DNA from: Omphiscola glabra
Lineage: Eukaryota > Mollusca > Gastropoda > Lymnaeidae
DNA: 64,000 nucleotides
Assembly: GCA_964017045.1 (NCBI GenBank)
Contig: OZ024802.1
Location: forward strand, 25,174,293 to 25,238,292
Direction of reading: 5' to 3'
The notes below the pieces were generated by a model. The model was given only the letters and a program-made list of their open reading frames with translations, was not told the origin of the DNA and ran no database searches. This document shows positions 11,501-20,775 of this stretch, piece by piece (position 1 is the first letter of the stretch; the number at the start of each line of letters is the position of its first letter). The position numbers and the translations under genes are program-made.

Positions 11501-13105
11501 AGGTTTAATGTACCACCTGACCATGAGAAGCTAAAAGGTTTAATGACCCACCTGACCATGAGAAGCTAAAAGGTTTAATCACCCACCTGACCATGTGAAG
11601 CTAAAAGGTTTCATGACCCACCTGACCACAAGAAGATAAAAGGTTTAATCACCCACCTGACCATGAGAAGCTAAAAGGTTTAATGACCCACCTGACCATG
11701 AGAAGCTAAAAGGTTTAATGACCCACCTGACCATGAGAAGCTAAAAGGTTTAATCACCCACCTGACCCAGAGCACCTTAAGGTTTAAGGACCCAAGTGAC
11801 CCCGAGCGCCTAAAAGGTTTATGACCCAAGTGACCCCGAGCACCTTAAATTTGTTGTCATTACGTCCACCGCAGGTTCCATTCCTTGGCTGATCGTCTCT
11901 GAGCTTTTCTCCCAGGATGCCCGGCCGTCTGCCATGTCTCTGTGCGTCCTGGTCAACTGGCTGTCCAGTTTCATTGTGGGATTTATTTTCCCCACCATGC
12001 AGGTAACTTGTTCAATCGGCATGTTTCGTTTTCATTTCAGTAATACGTGTGGCGTCACTGGGGGGGGGGGGGGTTAATCAGAACCTCACCGAGAGACTCT
12101 CACGGGATAGTGGGGGGACACCAAATGGAAAAATGCAAATTTGAGAGGTCTTTCCACTCGATTTCACAAACAGAAGGCAGCTGAGTAGGATTTCACCAGA
12201 GCGTGGTGCCACCAATGGCGGGTCTTGAGCTAACAAATGTCTTATTTTCCTTTAATCTTGCACATTTTGTTGGTATCGATTCCATGTGTGCGAACCAGCT
12301 GGGGCCAAATGAACCCCCCCCCCTCTCAAGGGGCGTTACAAGTGGAAAGAATTAAGTTTATGCTGGGAGAAGGTAGCAAATTATAACTAATATTGATCAC
12401 ATTATGCCCAGGGGCGTAGCTAGTGTTAATGTCACAATGGGCGGGCCAAGACTTTTACCACCCCCTTCCACGATAAAAAAAAAATTGAAATTAGCCCAAA
12501 TACAAAAGCCGCACGTACCCTCTAAACCAGCGGTTCTCAACCTTATTAATGCCGCGACCCTTTAATACAGTCTTTCATGTTGTGGCGACCCCCAACCATG
12601 AAATTATTTTTGTTTCTACTTCATAACTGTATAGTATGTGTGTTTTCAGACAGTCTTAGGCGACCCCTGGGAAAGGGTTGCGAGACCCCCAAAGGGGTCG
12701 CGACACACAGGTTGAGAACCGCTGCTCTAAACCGTATAATCCCTAGCCCTCTTTTTTTTTAATGAATATGACGTCATCGTTTGGTTTCAGGCGGGCCTCA
12801 AGGACTACACATTTCTGCCGTTCACGGTCTTGTTGGTGTTGTTCTTTATCTTCACGTTCTACAAAGTCCCGGAAACCAAAGGGAAGACGTTCGAGCAGGT
12901 CTCGGCGATGTGGCGAGAGGACGCGGCCGCTGGAGGCGTCGCGAGCGTCAAACGGACACCCAAGAACAAAGTCAGCGACCTGCGCGGGGCGAAGGTCAAA
13001 GGTGAACACGAGGTCAAGAGCACGACGTACGGCAGCACGAACGAAGCGTTCGCAACTGAGGCGGGTGAGGGTGAGGCGAAACAAGGAGAAAATATGAAGC
13101 TTTAA
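924..13105 (+). CDS. SLC2A: Facilitative glucose transporter, class I GLUT (SLC2A family); 11 exons, 5' end missing
   Basis: Exons join 924-1022, 1345-1505, 2283-2407, 2684-2854, 4969-5076, 5927-6015, 7565-7663, 9951-10163, 11112-11187, 11875-12002 and 12791-13105. All splice phases agree and give 527 visible residues, close to the roughly 490-520 of GLUT1-4. The product should be a 12-helix plasma-membrane sugar uniporter. Diagnostic residues seen: GSLQFGYN in TM1, NMT at the GLUT1 N-glycosylation position, GR before loop 2-3, PESPRYLL after TM6, [10 protein letters not shown] in TM7 (the QLS motif favours glucose over fructose), [28 protein letters not shown] with the inhibitor-site Trp, NW in TM11, and [11 protein letters not shown] at the C-terminus. 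The tail after it is lysine-rich and unlike human GLUTs. Family is certain; orthology to one vertebrate GLUT is not. The short N-terminal exon with the start codon was not found between 1 and 923. Confidence 0.93.
1036..1220. repeat. Degenerate 17-18 bp repeat in GLUT intron 1
   Basis: 'gtcaatgtctcgatcct'-like units start 14 bases after the exon 1 donor and decay with distance. Confidence 0.5.
1345..1505 (+). CDS. SLC2A: GLUT exon 2 (extracellular loop 1 and TM2)
   Basis: Starts [15 protein letters not shown] and ends WWATKLG plus two bases of Arg. NMT matches the conserved N-glycosylation sequon of GLUT1 loop 1. [12 protein letters not shown] is TM2. Acceptor aaag after a pyrimidine tract, donor gtgagg at 1506. 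Confidence 0.92.
1557..2025. repeat. GT-rich degenerate repeat in GLUT intron 2
   Basis: Units of the type 'gtgtgtatgttgatatat' of variable length fill most of the intron. Both strands show spurious open frames. Confidence 0.65.
2283..2407 (+). CDS. SLC2A: GLUT exon 3 (loop 2-3, TM3, start of TM4)
   Basis: Reads [20 protein letters not shown] then [15 protein letters not shown], equivalent to the GR-Asn loop, TM3 and TM4 of GLUT1. Donor gtgggt at 2408, phase 1. A 46-bp direct duplication lies just inside the following intron. Confidence 0.92.
2414..2505. repeat. 46-bp direct duplication in GLUT intron 3
   Basis: The block starting 'gttaacattgccacaaacaa' occurs twice in exact tandem, seven bases inside the intron from the exon 3 donor. 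Confidence 0.85.
2684..2854 (+). CDS. SLC2A: GLUT exon 4 (TM4-TM5)
   Basis: Reads [20 protein letters not shown], then [19 protein letters not shown], with the TM5 Gln that contacts glucose in GLUT1. Acceptor ccccag, donor gtaaaa at 2855, phase 1. The reading frame stays open beyond the donor through a 21-bp repeat array. Confidence 0.93.
2874..3240. repeat. 21-bp minisatellite, about 17 copies, in GLUT intron 4
   Basis: Unit 'ctgtcacactatgtcagccc' plus one base. The array starts 20 bases after the exon 4 donor. As 21 is a multiple of three, the frame of exon 4 remains open through it as SALCHTM repeats up to 3444. This is a repeat by-product and not part of the transporter. Confidence 0.9.
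3726..3928. mobile_element. MITE-like element, CAGTGGCGTAG/CACTG ends
   Basis: Left end cagtggcgtaggc; right end reads cagtggcgtgagg on the other strand. The termini match the element at 20183-20373. No target duplication is evident, and the interior is a low-complexity GC-rich sequence. Confidence 0.5.
4080..4797. repeat. 29-bp minisatellite with a 12-bp palindrome, about 24 copies, GLUT intron 4
   Basis: Unit 'agaagatcttctttgcttga' plus 'gttcacatt'. The perfect palindrome AGAAGATCTTCT, which contains the BglII site AGATCT, is retained in almost every copy. The six bases after it vary between gcttga, acacga, gtatga and gcctga. Confidence 0.93.
4969..5076 (+). CDS. SLC2A: GLUT exon 5 (TM6 and PESPR motif)
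   Basis: Reads [20 protein letters not shown] followed by [17 protein letters not shown] is the signature following TM6 in sugar porters. Acceptor tttcag, donor gtaaac at 5077; phase 1 at both ends. Confidence 0.93.
5927..6015 (+). CDS. SLC2A: GLUT exon 6 (intracellular loop helices)
   Basis: Reads [20 protein letters not shown] then [10 protein letters not shown], the large central loop. Two donors are possible. gtaacg at 6002 would leave phase 1, which does not fit the next exon. gtacgt at 6016 leaves phase 0 and joins correctly to exon 7, so 6015 was chosen. Confidence 0.82.
6355..6447. mobile_element. Partial MITE copy related to 7097-7280
   Basis: Shares with 7205-7295 the run from 'caatcgtgac' through 'cagatgcgtgacgtcattta' to a GGCCCC end. 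The opposite end is not recognisable. Confidence 0.45.
7097..7280. mobile_element. Short DNA-transposon-like element with inverted ends, GLUT intron 6
   Basis: Left end gggggcatccataaatgacg; right end, read on the other strand, gggggcccatgtataaatga followed by cgtc. The ends are imperfect inverted repeats of about 22 bp. A third left end lies at 44159-44190. No target duplication can be read because of flanking G and C runs. Confidence 0.5.
7565..7663 (+). CDS. SLC2A: GLUT exon 7 (TM7, QLS motif)
   Basis: Reads [20 protein letters not shown] then [13 protein letters not shown]. Contains the QLS selectivity motif and the QQ pair of TM7. ING replaces the usual INA. Acceptor ttcag, donor gtaaga at 7664; phase 0 at both ends. 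Confidence 0.93.
7980..7998. promoter_or_regulatory. Pair of CRE palindromes (TGACGTCA) in GLUT intron 7
   Basis: Exact TGACGTCA octamers at 7980-7987 and 7991-7998, spaced 11 bases start to start. Further GACGTC cores lie at about 7880-7930. CREB/ATF binding is inferred from the motif only. Confidence 0.35.
8208..8402. mobile_element. SPIN-like non-autonomous hAT element, copy 1 (GLUT intron 7)
   Basis: 195 bp, starting cagtggttctcaacc and ending gagaaccgctg as an inverted repeat. Flanked by gtctaagt and ctctaagt, a 7/8 match to an 8-bp hAT target duplication. The internal 'ccgcgaccctttaatacag' and 'gcgacccctggg' match, from memory, the SPIN family. Confidence 0.85.
8480..8506. repeat. Poly(A) run
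   Basis: Homopolymer of about 27 A inside GLUT intron 7. No retroposon body is evident upstream. Confidence 0.8.
9030..9280. repeat. 28-bp minisatellite, about 9 copies, GLUT intron 7
   Basis: Unit 'cctaaacacaagagttactt' plus 'ccctctcg'. Copies are nearly identical, suggesting recent expansion. Confidence 0.92.
9951..10163 (+). CDS. SLC2A: GLUT exon 8 (TM7 end to TM9)
   Basis: Reads [20 protein letters not shown] and later [19 protein letters not shown], ending TLALALK at donor gtaagt (10164). The last 22 exon bases and the donor are the founder unit of a 39-bp tandem array. The exon end used here is the first copy, because it aligns without insertion to the family. Confidence 0.92.
10142..10948 (+). 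repeat. 39-bp array of a duplicated exon-intron junction, 21 copies
   Basis: Each copy joins the last 22 bases of GLUT exon 8 (ending gccttaaag or gcgttaaag) to 17 bases of intron (gtaagtattgattttaa). Nineteen copies keep AAG|GTAAGT; copies 9 and 21 read AAGCGTAAG. The unit is 13 codons, so the frame remains open through copy 8. Copy 9 has a TAA stop at 10470-10472. Confidence 0.97.
11112..11187 (+). CDS. SLC2A: GLUT exon 9 (TM10)
   Basis: Reads [20 protein letters not shown] then FALGPG. Acceptor ctctag, donor gtgagt at 11188, phase 1. GP is the start of the TM10 GPGPIPW signature completed by the next exon. Confidence 0.92.
11482..11850. repeat. 35-bp minisatellite, about 10 copies, GLUT intron 9
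   Basis: Unit 'cctgaccatgagaagctaaa' plus 'aggtttaatgaccca'. It ends about 25 bases before the acceptor of exon 10. Copies at the right edge are more diverged. Confidence 0.92.
11875..12002 (+). CDS. SLC2A: GLUT exon 10 (TM10 end and TM11)
   Basis: Reads [20 protein letters not shown] then [18 protein letters not shown]. The Trp in PW and in NW correspond to the two cytochalasin-B-site tryptophans of GLUT1. Acceptor cgcag directly follows a 35-bp minisatellite; donor gtaact at 12003. Confidence 0.93.
12528..12724. mobile_element. SPIN-like non-autonomous hAT element, copy 2 (GLUT intron 10)
   Basis: 197 bp, from cagcggttctcaacc to ggttgagaaccgctg (inverted repeats). Perfect 8-bp target duplication ctctaaac at 12520-12527 and 12725-12732. 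It lies in the same orientation as copy 1. Confidence 0.92.
12791..13105 (+). CDS. SLC2A: GLUT exon 11 (TM12, C-terminal tail, stop)
   Basis: Reads [20 protein letters not shown] then [13 protein letters not shown]. It continues into a charged, Lys/Glu-rich tail and ends NMKL-stop at 13103-13105. VPETKG is the conserved sugar-porter C-terminal motif. The tail is longer than in GLUT1. Confidence 0.93.
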   Translation, partial: AGLKDYTFLPFTVLLVLFFIFTFYKVPETKGKTFEQVSAMWREDAAAGGVASVKRTPKNKVSDLRGAKVKGEHEVKSTTYGSTNEAFATEAGEGEAKQGENMKL

Positions 13106-13450
13106 AACTATTGGTTCCACTGTAACTGATGAGAAATTTTTGTGAAAGGGTCCCCGCAACGTTGCCAGAATAAAACTGTTTGAAGAAATCCCGCCGCACA
13201 ACCGCGGCGGATACGCCTGTGATGGAGGGGCTGCCCATGTTACGGGGTAACTGCCCCTGTGGTGCGGTGACTGCCCGTATTACGGACTGACTGCCTCTGT
13301 TACAGGGGTGCCCGGCCCTGGGACGAAGGGACTTCTCATGTGCCGGGTTGACTGTCACCGCGCGTGAAGTGGTCACGTGACTGAACTTGTGTTATCGGAG
13401 ACTCGTCATCAGTTCAATAAAAGCGCCTGACCTCTCTGTCCCAGATGTGT
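13106..13450 (+). other. 3' UTR of the glucose transporter with two poly(A) signals
   Basis: AATAAA occurs at 13169-13174, 64 bases after the stop codon, and again at 13416-13421. Either could set the transcript end. The stretch is GC-rich and has degenerate 'ctgcccctgt' style repeats near 13215-13310. Confidence 0.55.
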
Positions 13451-13464
13451 TACTAACGTGTCTG

Positions 13465-13725
13465 TTTATTTATGCTGGGGCCCCATCATACCACGTGACC
13501 TCTGTATATCAATGTATGCTTGGCCCCATCATACCACGTGACCTCTGTATATCAATATATGCTGGGGCCCCATCATACGACGTGACCTCTGTATATCAAT
13601 ATATGCTGGGGCCCCATCATACGACGTGACCTCTGTATATCAATATATGCTGGGGCCCCATCATACCACATGACCTCTGTATATCAATATATGCTCGGGC
13701 CCCATCATACGACATTACCCCTGTG
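13465..13725. repeat. 44-bp minisatellite, about 6 copies, downstream of the transporter
   Basis: Unit 'atgctggggccccatcatac' plus 'gacgtgacctctgtatatcaatat'. It begins about 45 bases after the second poly(A) signal. Confidence 0.9.
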
Positions 13726-13739
13726 CATCAATTAATTAT

Positions 13740-16700
13740 GATGATACTTTGTCTAATTTCCTTAAATTGAAGTACATTAAAAATAATATTTGTTTTATGT
13801 TATTTGTTCATCGGAAATTTTTTGCCTCGTCGTTTTCTTAAATGACTTTTTTATGATGAAGTTTGTGTGTACTGTGTGTAACCATGGTCACGTCAACAAC
13901 ACACATGATTAAACTACCGATGACACACTTTGGAATTATTTCCTGCATTGCAAAATCAAAAGAATGGGTCGATCTCGCTAATAGTCCAACCAGGGTTCCA
14001 CCGCCTTTTATTTATTCTAACCCCCCCTCCCTTTTGACTAAGTCTTTCCCCTACAATTAGTTACAACGCTTTAAAAACTTTTTTTTTTAAATATAAAAAA
14101 AAAGAAAAAGAAAGTCATCTCTACTGAATTATATATGTGACTTAGTCACTAACTTTGTTACTTGTAACGTAAAATAAAGTGTTAATGAATAAGTTTAAAC
14201 TGAATAAACACTTATATACGTGTTATAATAACTTTAAAGTAAAAATTATCTGTTTTTATTATCCTTTAATTGCCTTCCCCCCCCACCCCCAAATTAAAAA
14301 AAAAAAAATTCCAATTCAAAAGGAGGACCGGGATCAAACATTTTTTCATCTTTCACTATCTTAACTACAATGTCTCTAGAACAAGGGTTCTTAACTTTTA
14401 CGAAGCTCAACACCCCCCCCCCCTCACGATTTTAAAAGATAATTTACCCCACACTCGACGGTAAGAAAATACTAACATAAATGCAAGTGGACCTGATTTT
14501 CTGGGGACCTTTATAGTGAATTCAATGATCAAATGGTGTGTGCTTCACAAAGACATAGGGTGTCATTTTTTTATTTATTTAACGGTTGCACTTTTTTCTA
14601 TATTTTGGTCGGATAAATTTTCAGGCGTCGCCCCAGGTGCCACTTTTCCTCGGCACGCCCCCGCTTCCCAAAACCCCCTAATTAAAACCCTTGCTGAAGG
14701 GAAGAGGTTGCTGATTAATTCCCCCGACGCCAAGCCTGCATCGTACGCCTACACACAAAATGTACAATGAAGGGGAGATAAAGTCGAAAAGCTTAATTTG
14801 TCTGAATAACTCGGTTAACGATCTTGCCGGGTCGATAATTCTTTTGCCGACATGTGTCACGTGACGTTGACAGGGTTTGTTTACAAACCTGACGGATCTT
14901 TTTTTTTTTTTAATTTTTAATCGGCACAGAACACGGATCAGGTGTTATCGGACCTGTCTCAGTGTTAACGCTGGCTTCGACAGCTTAGGTAAGTGAAGTA
15001 GGCGTGTCTCGACCTCGCGCTTCTTCAAAGCGTTCATTTAATTAGCCCAGTGTGTTTATGGTGTGTCGATGTGTGTTGTAAAAGATTCTTGAAAACAAAA
15101 AAATGAAAACCACAATAGTAATACTGGGAATATTTCCTTTATGGGGCGATTGTTTCGTTCTAATAGGAACACTTGCACTCTATCTATGCCCATGCGTGTG
15201 ATGGCAAAATAAAGTAGGTATCAAATGTAAGCATTGATTTTTAAATATTCTTTTTGAAAATATTTTTTTTTGAGTTGTTATTTAAATACACCGTGTGTTC
15301 GTGCATAGAGTTTAGTCTCATACATTCCATGACGGTGAAATTCTGACAGGTCCTACGTCATCAGTGATGCCATTTAAATTTTGACGTCATCGGGTAAGTC
15401 AGGTGTTTGTATTTATTGTGTAGTCGTGCTGAAGTTGGGTCCTCAAACGATGCAAAGAAAGCTCACAGATACTTCCCGTGATCAGTATTTAGCCACCTTG
15501 TCCGTGTGGTCAGTCTTTTGTCTGTAATAAGTTCCTCATGAGCCTCATCTGTCACAATTCTCTGTCTGCGTCAGTGTCTTGACTAAGAAAATACCCACAA
15601 TACAATGAAACAATAGTGAGCGAATTAATGTTATTGTTGTCTGTACAATATCAATTTCGCTACTGGAGAAACGTCAATAGGCGGGCCAAAAATTGGGAGG
15701 TGAGGGTGGTGGGGGAATTGAACGTCTGAAATTAGACAAGTTTTATTTAAAGTCACGTGACTCAAATACCAGTCATTAACCTGTCGAAATTGACGAAGGG
15801 AAAAAAAAAAGAAGATATTTTTATTTGAGATTTTACGAGATGAAACGGTCAAAATTTCAGTAGTTTTTTTTATTAAAAGGAAGGCTTCCAGGAGATCTGC
15901 ACGCTTAATGTTTCTTATCAAAATGGAAGTCTTAATTTACACGAGTCCTATATTATTTACACCATGATTGTATTAATATGCTTACAAGCAGTTACAGATC
16001 TAAAACGGAATGCCATAAAGTTAGACCCGCATGACTAATTTTTTGTGTCCCTCAAGGCTTAGCATTTTCCCAGGGCAGCGCGTGACAGTGTCGCAACTCT
16101 GAACAAAGAGTTTTCGAGGCACCACGCATTCGAGAGCTCGGAATTGATTGCATAATCGCCCGTGTTGCCAGCGTTCTTCGGCTATACATACATTTGTTGG
16201 GTGGCAGGCAGACGTGAGATTTTATCGTCACCGCACATCTCAAACGTGAAAACAATGGCAAGAAAATAAAATGGGGTTTGGGGAGGGGGGGGGGGAGGAT
16301 GTGGGGCGGGAATGAACACAAAAGGGTGGGGGTGTTTAAGTTGTATAAAATTAAATGGGATTCCGTTACTCTAAGACTCTAAGAAATTATTTTGTTCATG
16401 TATTGAATTGTGCTGTACTACATTGTCAGGCATTATATTGTCTGTAGTGTATTGTGCTGTTTAATATTGTTCTGTAGTGTATTCGGCCGTATTATTTTTT
16501 TTTTATAAAAGTGTTGGACTGCGATAAAGCTTTAAAATAGATTAAATAGACAAGAACAATCTGTGTCAATATAACAATATATATTAAGCTTTATTTTTTT
16601 TACTGTAGTGTTTTGTACTGTATTTACTGTAGTTATGTAAATGTATTAGATTGTACTGTACTGTAGCGAAATGTACCATAACGTATAGTGTGTACGGTAT

Positions 16701-16910
16701 TATACTTTATACTTTACTGTTCTATAATACATGAAATATATTTTTTGGTATTTATTTCTACTAACCAGAGCTACTGCCCCATATGCGTTTTTCAGCGATC
16801 GCTTAAGTCGTCTTTATCATGCTAAATATGTATCTCTTATATATACATATACATATAATGCTTCTGGTTTTGTTCTGAGTTCCTTTCACAGCCCCCACAT
16901 CATCATCATG
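13740..16910. other. Intergenic, no gene recognised
   Basis: AT-rich DNA with homopolymers and poly-pyrimidine runs. The open frames are short and show no family signature. A CAG-TTAG|GTAAGT-like donor at about 14990 might end a 5' UTR exon, but nothing connects it to a coding exon. Confidence 0.4.
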
Positions 16911-16914
16911 TCCC

Positions 16915-17300
16915 TTAGTCCTTGGACCGTTGGGGCGCCACAGATGACATGAAAACTTTCCTTCTCCATTCCTCTCGGTCTTCTGCACTACGCACAGCAT
17001 CGCCTAGTTTTAATCCCGTCCACTCTTTGGTGTTATCTGCTCATCTTTTTCTCTGTCTTCCTCTTCTTCTTCCTCCTCTAGCTGTGCCCTGCATAATTTC
17101 TGGTCACGTGGCCATACCACTCAAGTTTGCGCTTTTTTACAGACACCAGGGCATCGTACTGCCCAATTGCTTGACGAATCCTTTCTTTTACTTGTTCATT
17201 GGTGATATTGTCTCTATAGCAGATGCCAATAATGCCTCTGAAACATCTCATCTCCATCGCCTTTATTTTCCTTTCAAGTTCTGCTCCCACTTCACATATT
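16915..17300 (-). pseudogene. LINE reverse-transcriptase C-terminal remnant
   Basis: Minus-strand translation gives KIKAMEMRCFRGIIGICYRD, then QAIGQYDALVSVKKRKLEWY and GHVTR. After a stop it continues EWTGLKLGDAVRSAEDREEW. This is the conserved C-terminus of animal non-LTR elements with apurinic-type endonucleases. A (TGATGA)-like tail follows at 16900-16910. The copy is 5'-truncated and carries stops. Confidence 0.8.
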
Positions 17301-17430
17301 GTATAGTAATAGTAATGATTGACAAGAGGCTGTCACACAGACAGCTTTCACGCGTGATGCCTGAACTCCGCAAAAAAAAAGGTTGAATTTTTTCTTTTCT
17401 TAAGGGAAGCAACTATAATATAAATCGAGA

Positions 17431-17560
17431 AAGAGCCACGGGTAGGGTGTAGAACTATCTGTAGGCCTATTGTTTAAAGACCGGCAGGTAGGGTGTAGAA
17501 CTATCTGTAGGCCTATTGTTTAAAGACCGGCAGGTAGGGTGTAGGACTGTCTGTAGGCCT
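17431..17560. repeat. 46-bp direct repeat, 3 copies
   Basis: Unit 'ggtagggtgtagaactatct' followed by 'gtaggcctattgtttaaagaccggca'. It leads directly into the 30-bp array. Confidence 0.85.
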
Positions 17561-18488
17561 AGACGTCTCTCATTGTTTCAAACGTGGCATAGACGTCTCT
17601 CCTTTTTTCAAACGTGGCGTAGACGCGTCTCTCATTGTTTTAAACGTGGCATAGACGTCTCTCCTTGTTTCAAACGTGGCATAGACGTCTCTCCTTTTTT
17701 CAAACGTGGCATAGACGTCTCTCCTTTTTTCAAACGTGGCGTAGACGCGTCTCTCATTGTTTTAAACGTGGCATAGACGTCTCTCCTTGTTTCAAACGTG
17801 GCATAGACGTCTCTCCTTTTTTCAAACGTGGCGTAGACGCGTCTCTCATTGTTTTAAACGTGGCATAGACGTCTCTCCTTGTTTCAAACGTGGCATAGAC
17901 GTCTCTCATTGTTTCAAACGTGGCATAGACGTCTCTCCTTTTTTCAAACGTGGCATAGACGTCTCTCCCTTTTTCAAACGTGGCGTAGACGCGTCTCTCA
18001 TTGTTTTAAACGTGGCATAGACGTCTCTCATTGTATCAAACGTGGCATAGACGTCGCTCCTTGTTTCAAACGTGGCGTAGACGCCACTCATTGTTTCAAA
18101 CGTGGCATAGACGTCTCTCACTGTTTCAAACGTGGCATAGACGTCTCTCATTGTTTCAAACGTGGCATAGACGTCGCTCCTTGTTTCAAACGTGGCGTAG
18201 ACGCCACTCATTGTTTCAAACGTGGCATAGACGTCTCTCCTTTTTTCAAACGTGGCATAGACGTCTCTCACTGTTTCAAACGTGGCATAGACGTCTCTCA
18301 CTGTTTCAAACGTGGCATAGACGTCTCTCACTGTTTCAAACGTGGCATAGACGTCTCTCACTGTTTCAAACGTGGCATAGACGTCTCTCACTGTTTCAAA
18401 CGTGGCATAGACGTCGCTCCTTGTTTCAAACGTGGCGTAGACGCCACTCATTGTTTCAAGCGTGGCATAGACGTCTCTCACTGTTTTT
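17556..18488. repeat. 30-bp minisatellite, about 31 copies, with subtypes
   Basis: Unit 'gtttcaaacgtggcatagac' plus 'gtctctcatt', each carrying the palindrome GACGTC or its variant GACGCGTC. Subtypes recur in blocks, which points to segmental (higher-order) duplication. Open frames on both strands here are repeat by-products. Confidence 0.95.
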
Positions 18489-18724
18489 TAAAAAAAAAAG
18501 CACTTAAATATTTAACATGAAACATGAAACATGAAGCTGCCGCTGTTGGTGATGATATTTTGTTCTTACGATAATGATGATTAAAGTCAGTGGCTCTTGA
18601 CAGCTTGACGGCAAACATTAAATCATCGAGGAACAAGTCTGGACTGGTAGTTTACGGGGATGGGGGTGGGTGGGGGTAGTTTGATTTACAAAGGGGTGGT
18701 GGCAGTCTACATGGGGTGGTTGTA

Positions 18725-19140
18725 GTGTACAGCACACACGCAGATCCATTTGAAAACATGAACAATTTCACAACACACACACACGTCCATTTGAAAGCAT
18801 GAACGATTACACAACACACACACGTCCATTTGAAAACATGAACAATTACACAACACACACTCATCCATTTAAAACATGAACATTTACACAGCATACACAC
18901 ATCCATTTGAAAACATGAATAATTACACAACACACACTCATCCATTTAAAACATGAACAATTACACATCATACACACATCCATTTGAAAACATGAACAAT
19001 TACACAACACACACACATCCATTTGAAAACATGAATAATTACACACACACACTCATCCATTTAAAACATGAACAATTACACCACACACACACACATCCAC
19101 CCATTTGAAAACTTGAACAATTTCACCACACACACACACT
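18725..19140. repeat. About 40-bp CA-rich minisatellite, about 10 copies
   Basis: Unit of the form 'acatgaacaattacacaaca' with 'cacacacatccatttgaaa'. CA-repeat length varies between copies. Confidence 0.88.
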
Positions 19141-19195
19141 CATACCGTCACTTGAGAATATATAATTATTTAGTCAATAATTCAGAACGACAAAC

Positions 19196-19347
19196 TAAAC
19201 CCACAGAAGGGAATTGTAGAGAGACGAGTCTCAATCTCCAGCCGCTAAACCTACAGAAGGGAATTGTAGAGAGACGAGTCTCAATCTCCAGCCGCTAAAC
19301 CCACAGAAGGGAATTGCAGAGAGACGAGTCTCAAACTCCAGCCGCAC
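19196..19347. repeat. 50-bp direct repeat, 3 copies
   Basis: Unit 'cagaagggaattgtagagag' continuing 'acgagtctcaatctccagccgctaaaccca'. Differences are few. Confidence 0.88.
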
Positions 19348-19349
19348 AG

Positions 19350-20174
19350 TCTATTCTCCACTTTCTTTATTTAGTCAGAGCGAGCCTTGTTATCAGCGGT
19401 CACTTAATTTATGACAGCCGTCTCCCTTCTACTGGCCACGCTATACTAAATTAATGCCAGTGTTATGGCTGTGTGTGTGTTTGTGTGTGTGTGTTGTAGG
19501 GAGGGGATTTTTAGAGTGATTCCTTGAAATTTGGGGGTAAGATTCTCTTGCTGCCCTCTCGAACACTACGTCTCAGCTAAGTGCTATATTTTTTAAATAC
19601 ATTTTATTCCATTTTTTCTGTTTGTTCGCTGACGAAGGCTTCCTGTCGACACGTTCGTTATTTTGTTGCGCTCCTTTCTTCAGGTTTAACCTTACTTTGT
19701 TTTACTTATTTCATTTTTTTTTACTAACCTCATTGCAGTCTCTCCCTCATTACTCTAGTGTAGAAGAGGCGGTGCTACTCGGTACGCAATCTAAATTTAT
19801 CTCGACTTCACGTCGAATGCAGCTGTATTCAACGCGCATCAGACTTCTATTTAATATGTTTTTGCTTATTAGTATGCTAATCTATAACGACGCCGTTGCC
19901 GGGGGTCTGCCTTGGTGTCACCATCCATAGGTGTCACCATCCATGAGTGTCACCATCCATAGTGTCACCACGCATCGATTGGGAGATGGGGCTAAACATT
20001 TTTTTTTTTAAAAATTGTAACGATCCTGGGGGGGGGGGGGGGGGGGACGAATGTTTTTTAAAATGTGATCAAAATAACAAGACTTTATTTATAGATGACC
20101 CAATTTACCATTTATTTCCCTCCAGTGACTGGAAACGGGAGAGAAACAAGTGCTGAAACCCCTTCATCTTATTT
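19350..20174. other. Intergenic, no gene recognised
   Basis: Contains a short GT microsatellite near 19470-19495, a 'gtgtcaccatccat' triplication at 19914-19970 and a G run near 20030. No protein signature. Confidence 0.4.
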
Positions 20175-20182
20175 TATCCAAT

Positions 20183-20373
20183 CAGTGGCGTAGTGAGGGG
20201 GGAGCAAGGGGGGGGCATCATGCCCCGGGCGCTACTCACAAAGGGGCGCCAAATGGTATATTTTACTATATATTGTATGGTTTTCGAATAAAGGGGGGGG
20301 CGCTAAAAAAGGTATTGGGGGGCGCTAAAAAGGTATTGTGCCCCGGGCGCGAGTTAAGCTCGCTACTCCACTG
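20183..20373. mobile_element. 191-bp hAT-type MITE with perfect target duplication
   Basis: Terminal inverted repeats cagtggcgtagtgag and (other strand) cagtggagtagcgag match at 13 of 15 bases. Perfect 8-bp target duplication tatccaat at 20175-20182 and 20374-20381. Interior GC-rich with 'gccccgggcgc' repeated. Non-coding. Confidence 0.88.
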
Positions 20374-20405
20374 TATCCAATAAAATGTTATATTTAGTTA
20401 CCTTG

Positions 20406-20775
20406 AAATAGCCCCGCCAAACAATGGCGGCGGCGGCGGCGATGCATGAACTTCCCGTCTACCAGAGTCACTTGACAAAGCACGCATTCAGGGAAAGCGC
20501 TTTATAAGCGTCACAATTAGGAATTTATTTCTAGTTTATAAAAGTAATGATTACGTTTATATGTTAAATTACAGATATATTTACATTATAGGCATGAGAA
20601 TATTTATTTTGCAAGATTTAAATTTTAAATTGATTGAATTTAAGTTTTAAAAAAATTAATACTCTCACCATCGGTGTTTTTAAAAAGCCCACTTAGAAAC
20701 AGGAACTGTATCTTGCGCGGCTATTGCACACACATTTACACGCTTTTTATTGCACTTTTGGGGACATTATTTTTA
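20406..20775. repeat. Dispersed repeat, copy A
   Basis: Starts 'ccaaacaatggc' and continues 'acttgacaaagc', 'gaactgtatcttgcgcggct' and 'gcacttttgggga'. The same ordered blocks appear at 32576-32955. Family not recognised. Confidence 0.7.

Noticed and set aside
14930..14992. Possible 5' UTR exon ending ttag|gtaagt
   Set aside because: A good donor but no promoter evidence and no downstream coding exon linked to it.
17879..18520. 213-aa plus frame and a 191-aa minus frame
   Set aside because: Both follow from the 30-bp array and lack any non-repeat domain.
20430..20450. (GGC)n in 'atggcggcggcggcggcgat' as a start codon with poly-Ala
   Set aside because: Lies inside the dispersed repeat at 20406 and has no following frame.
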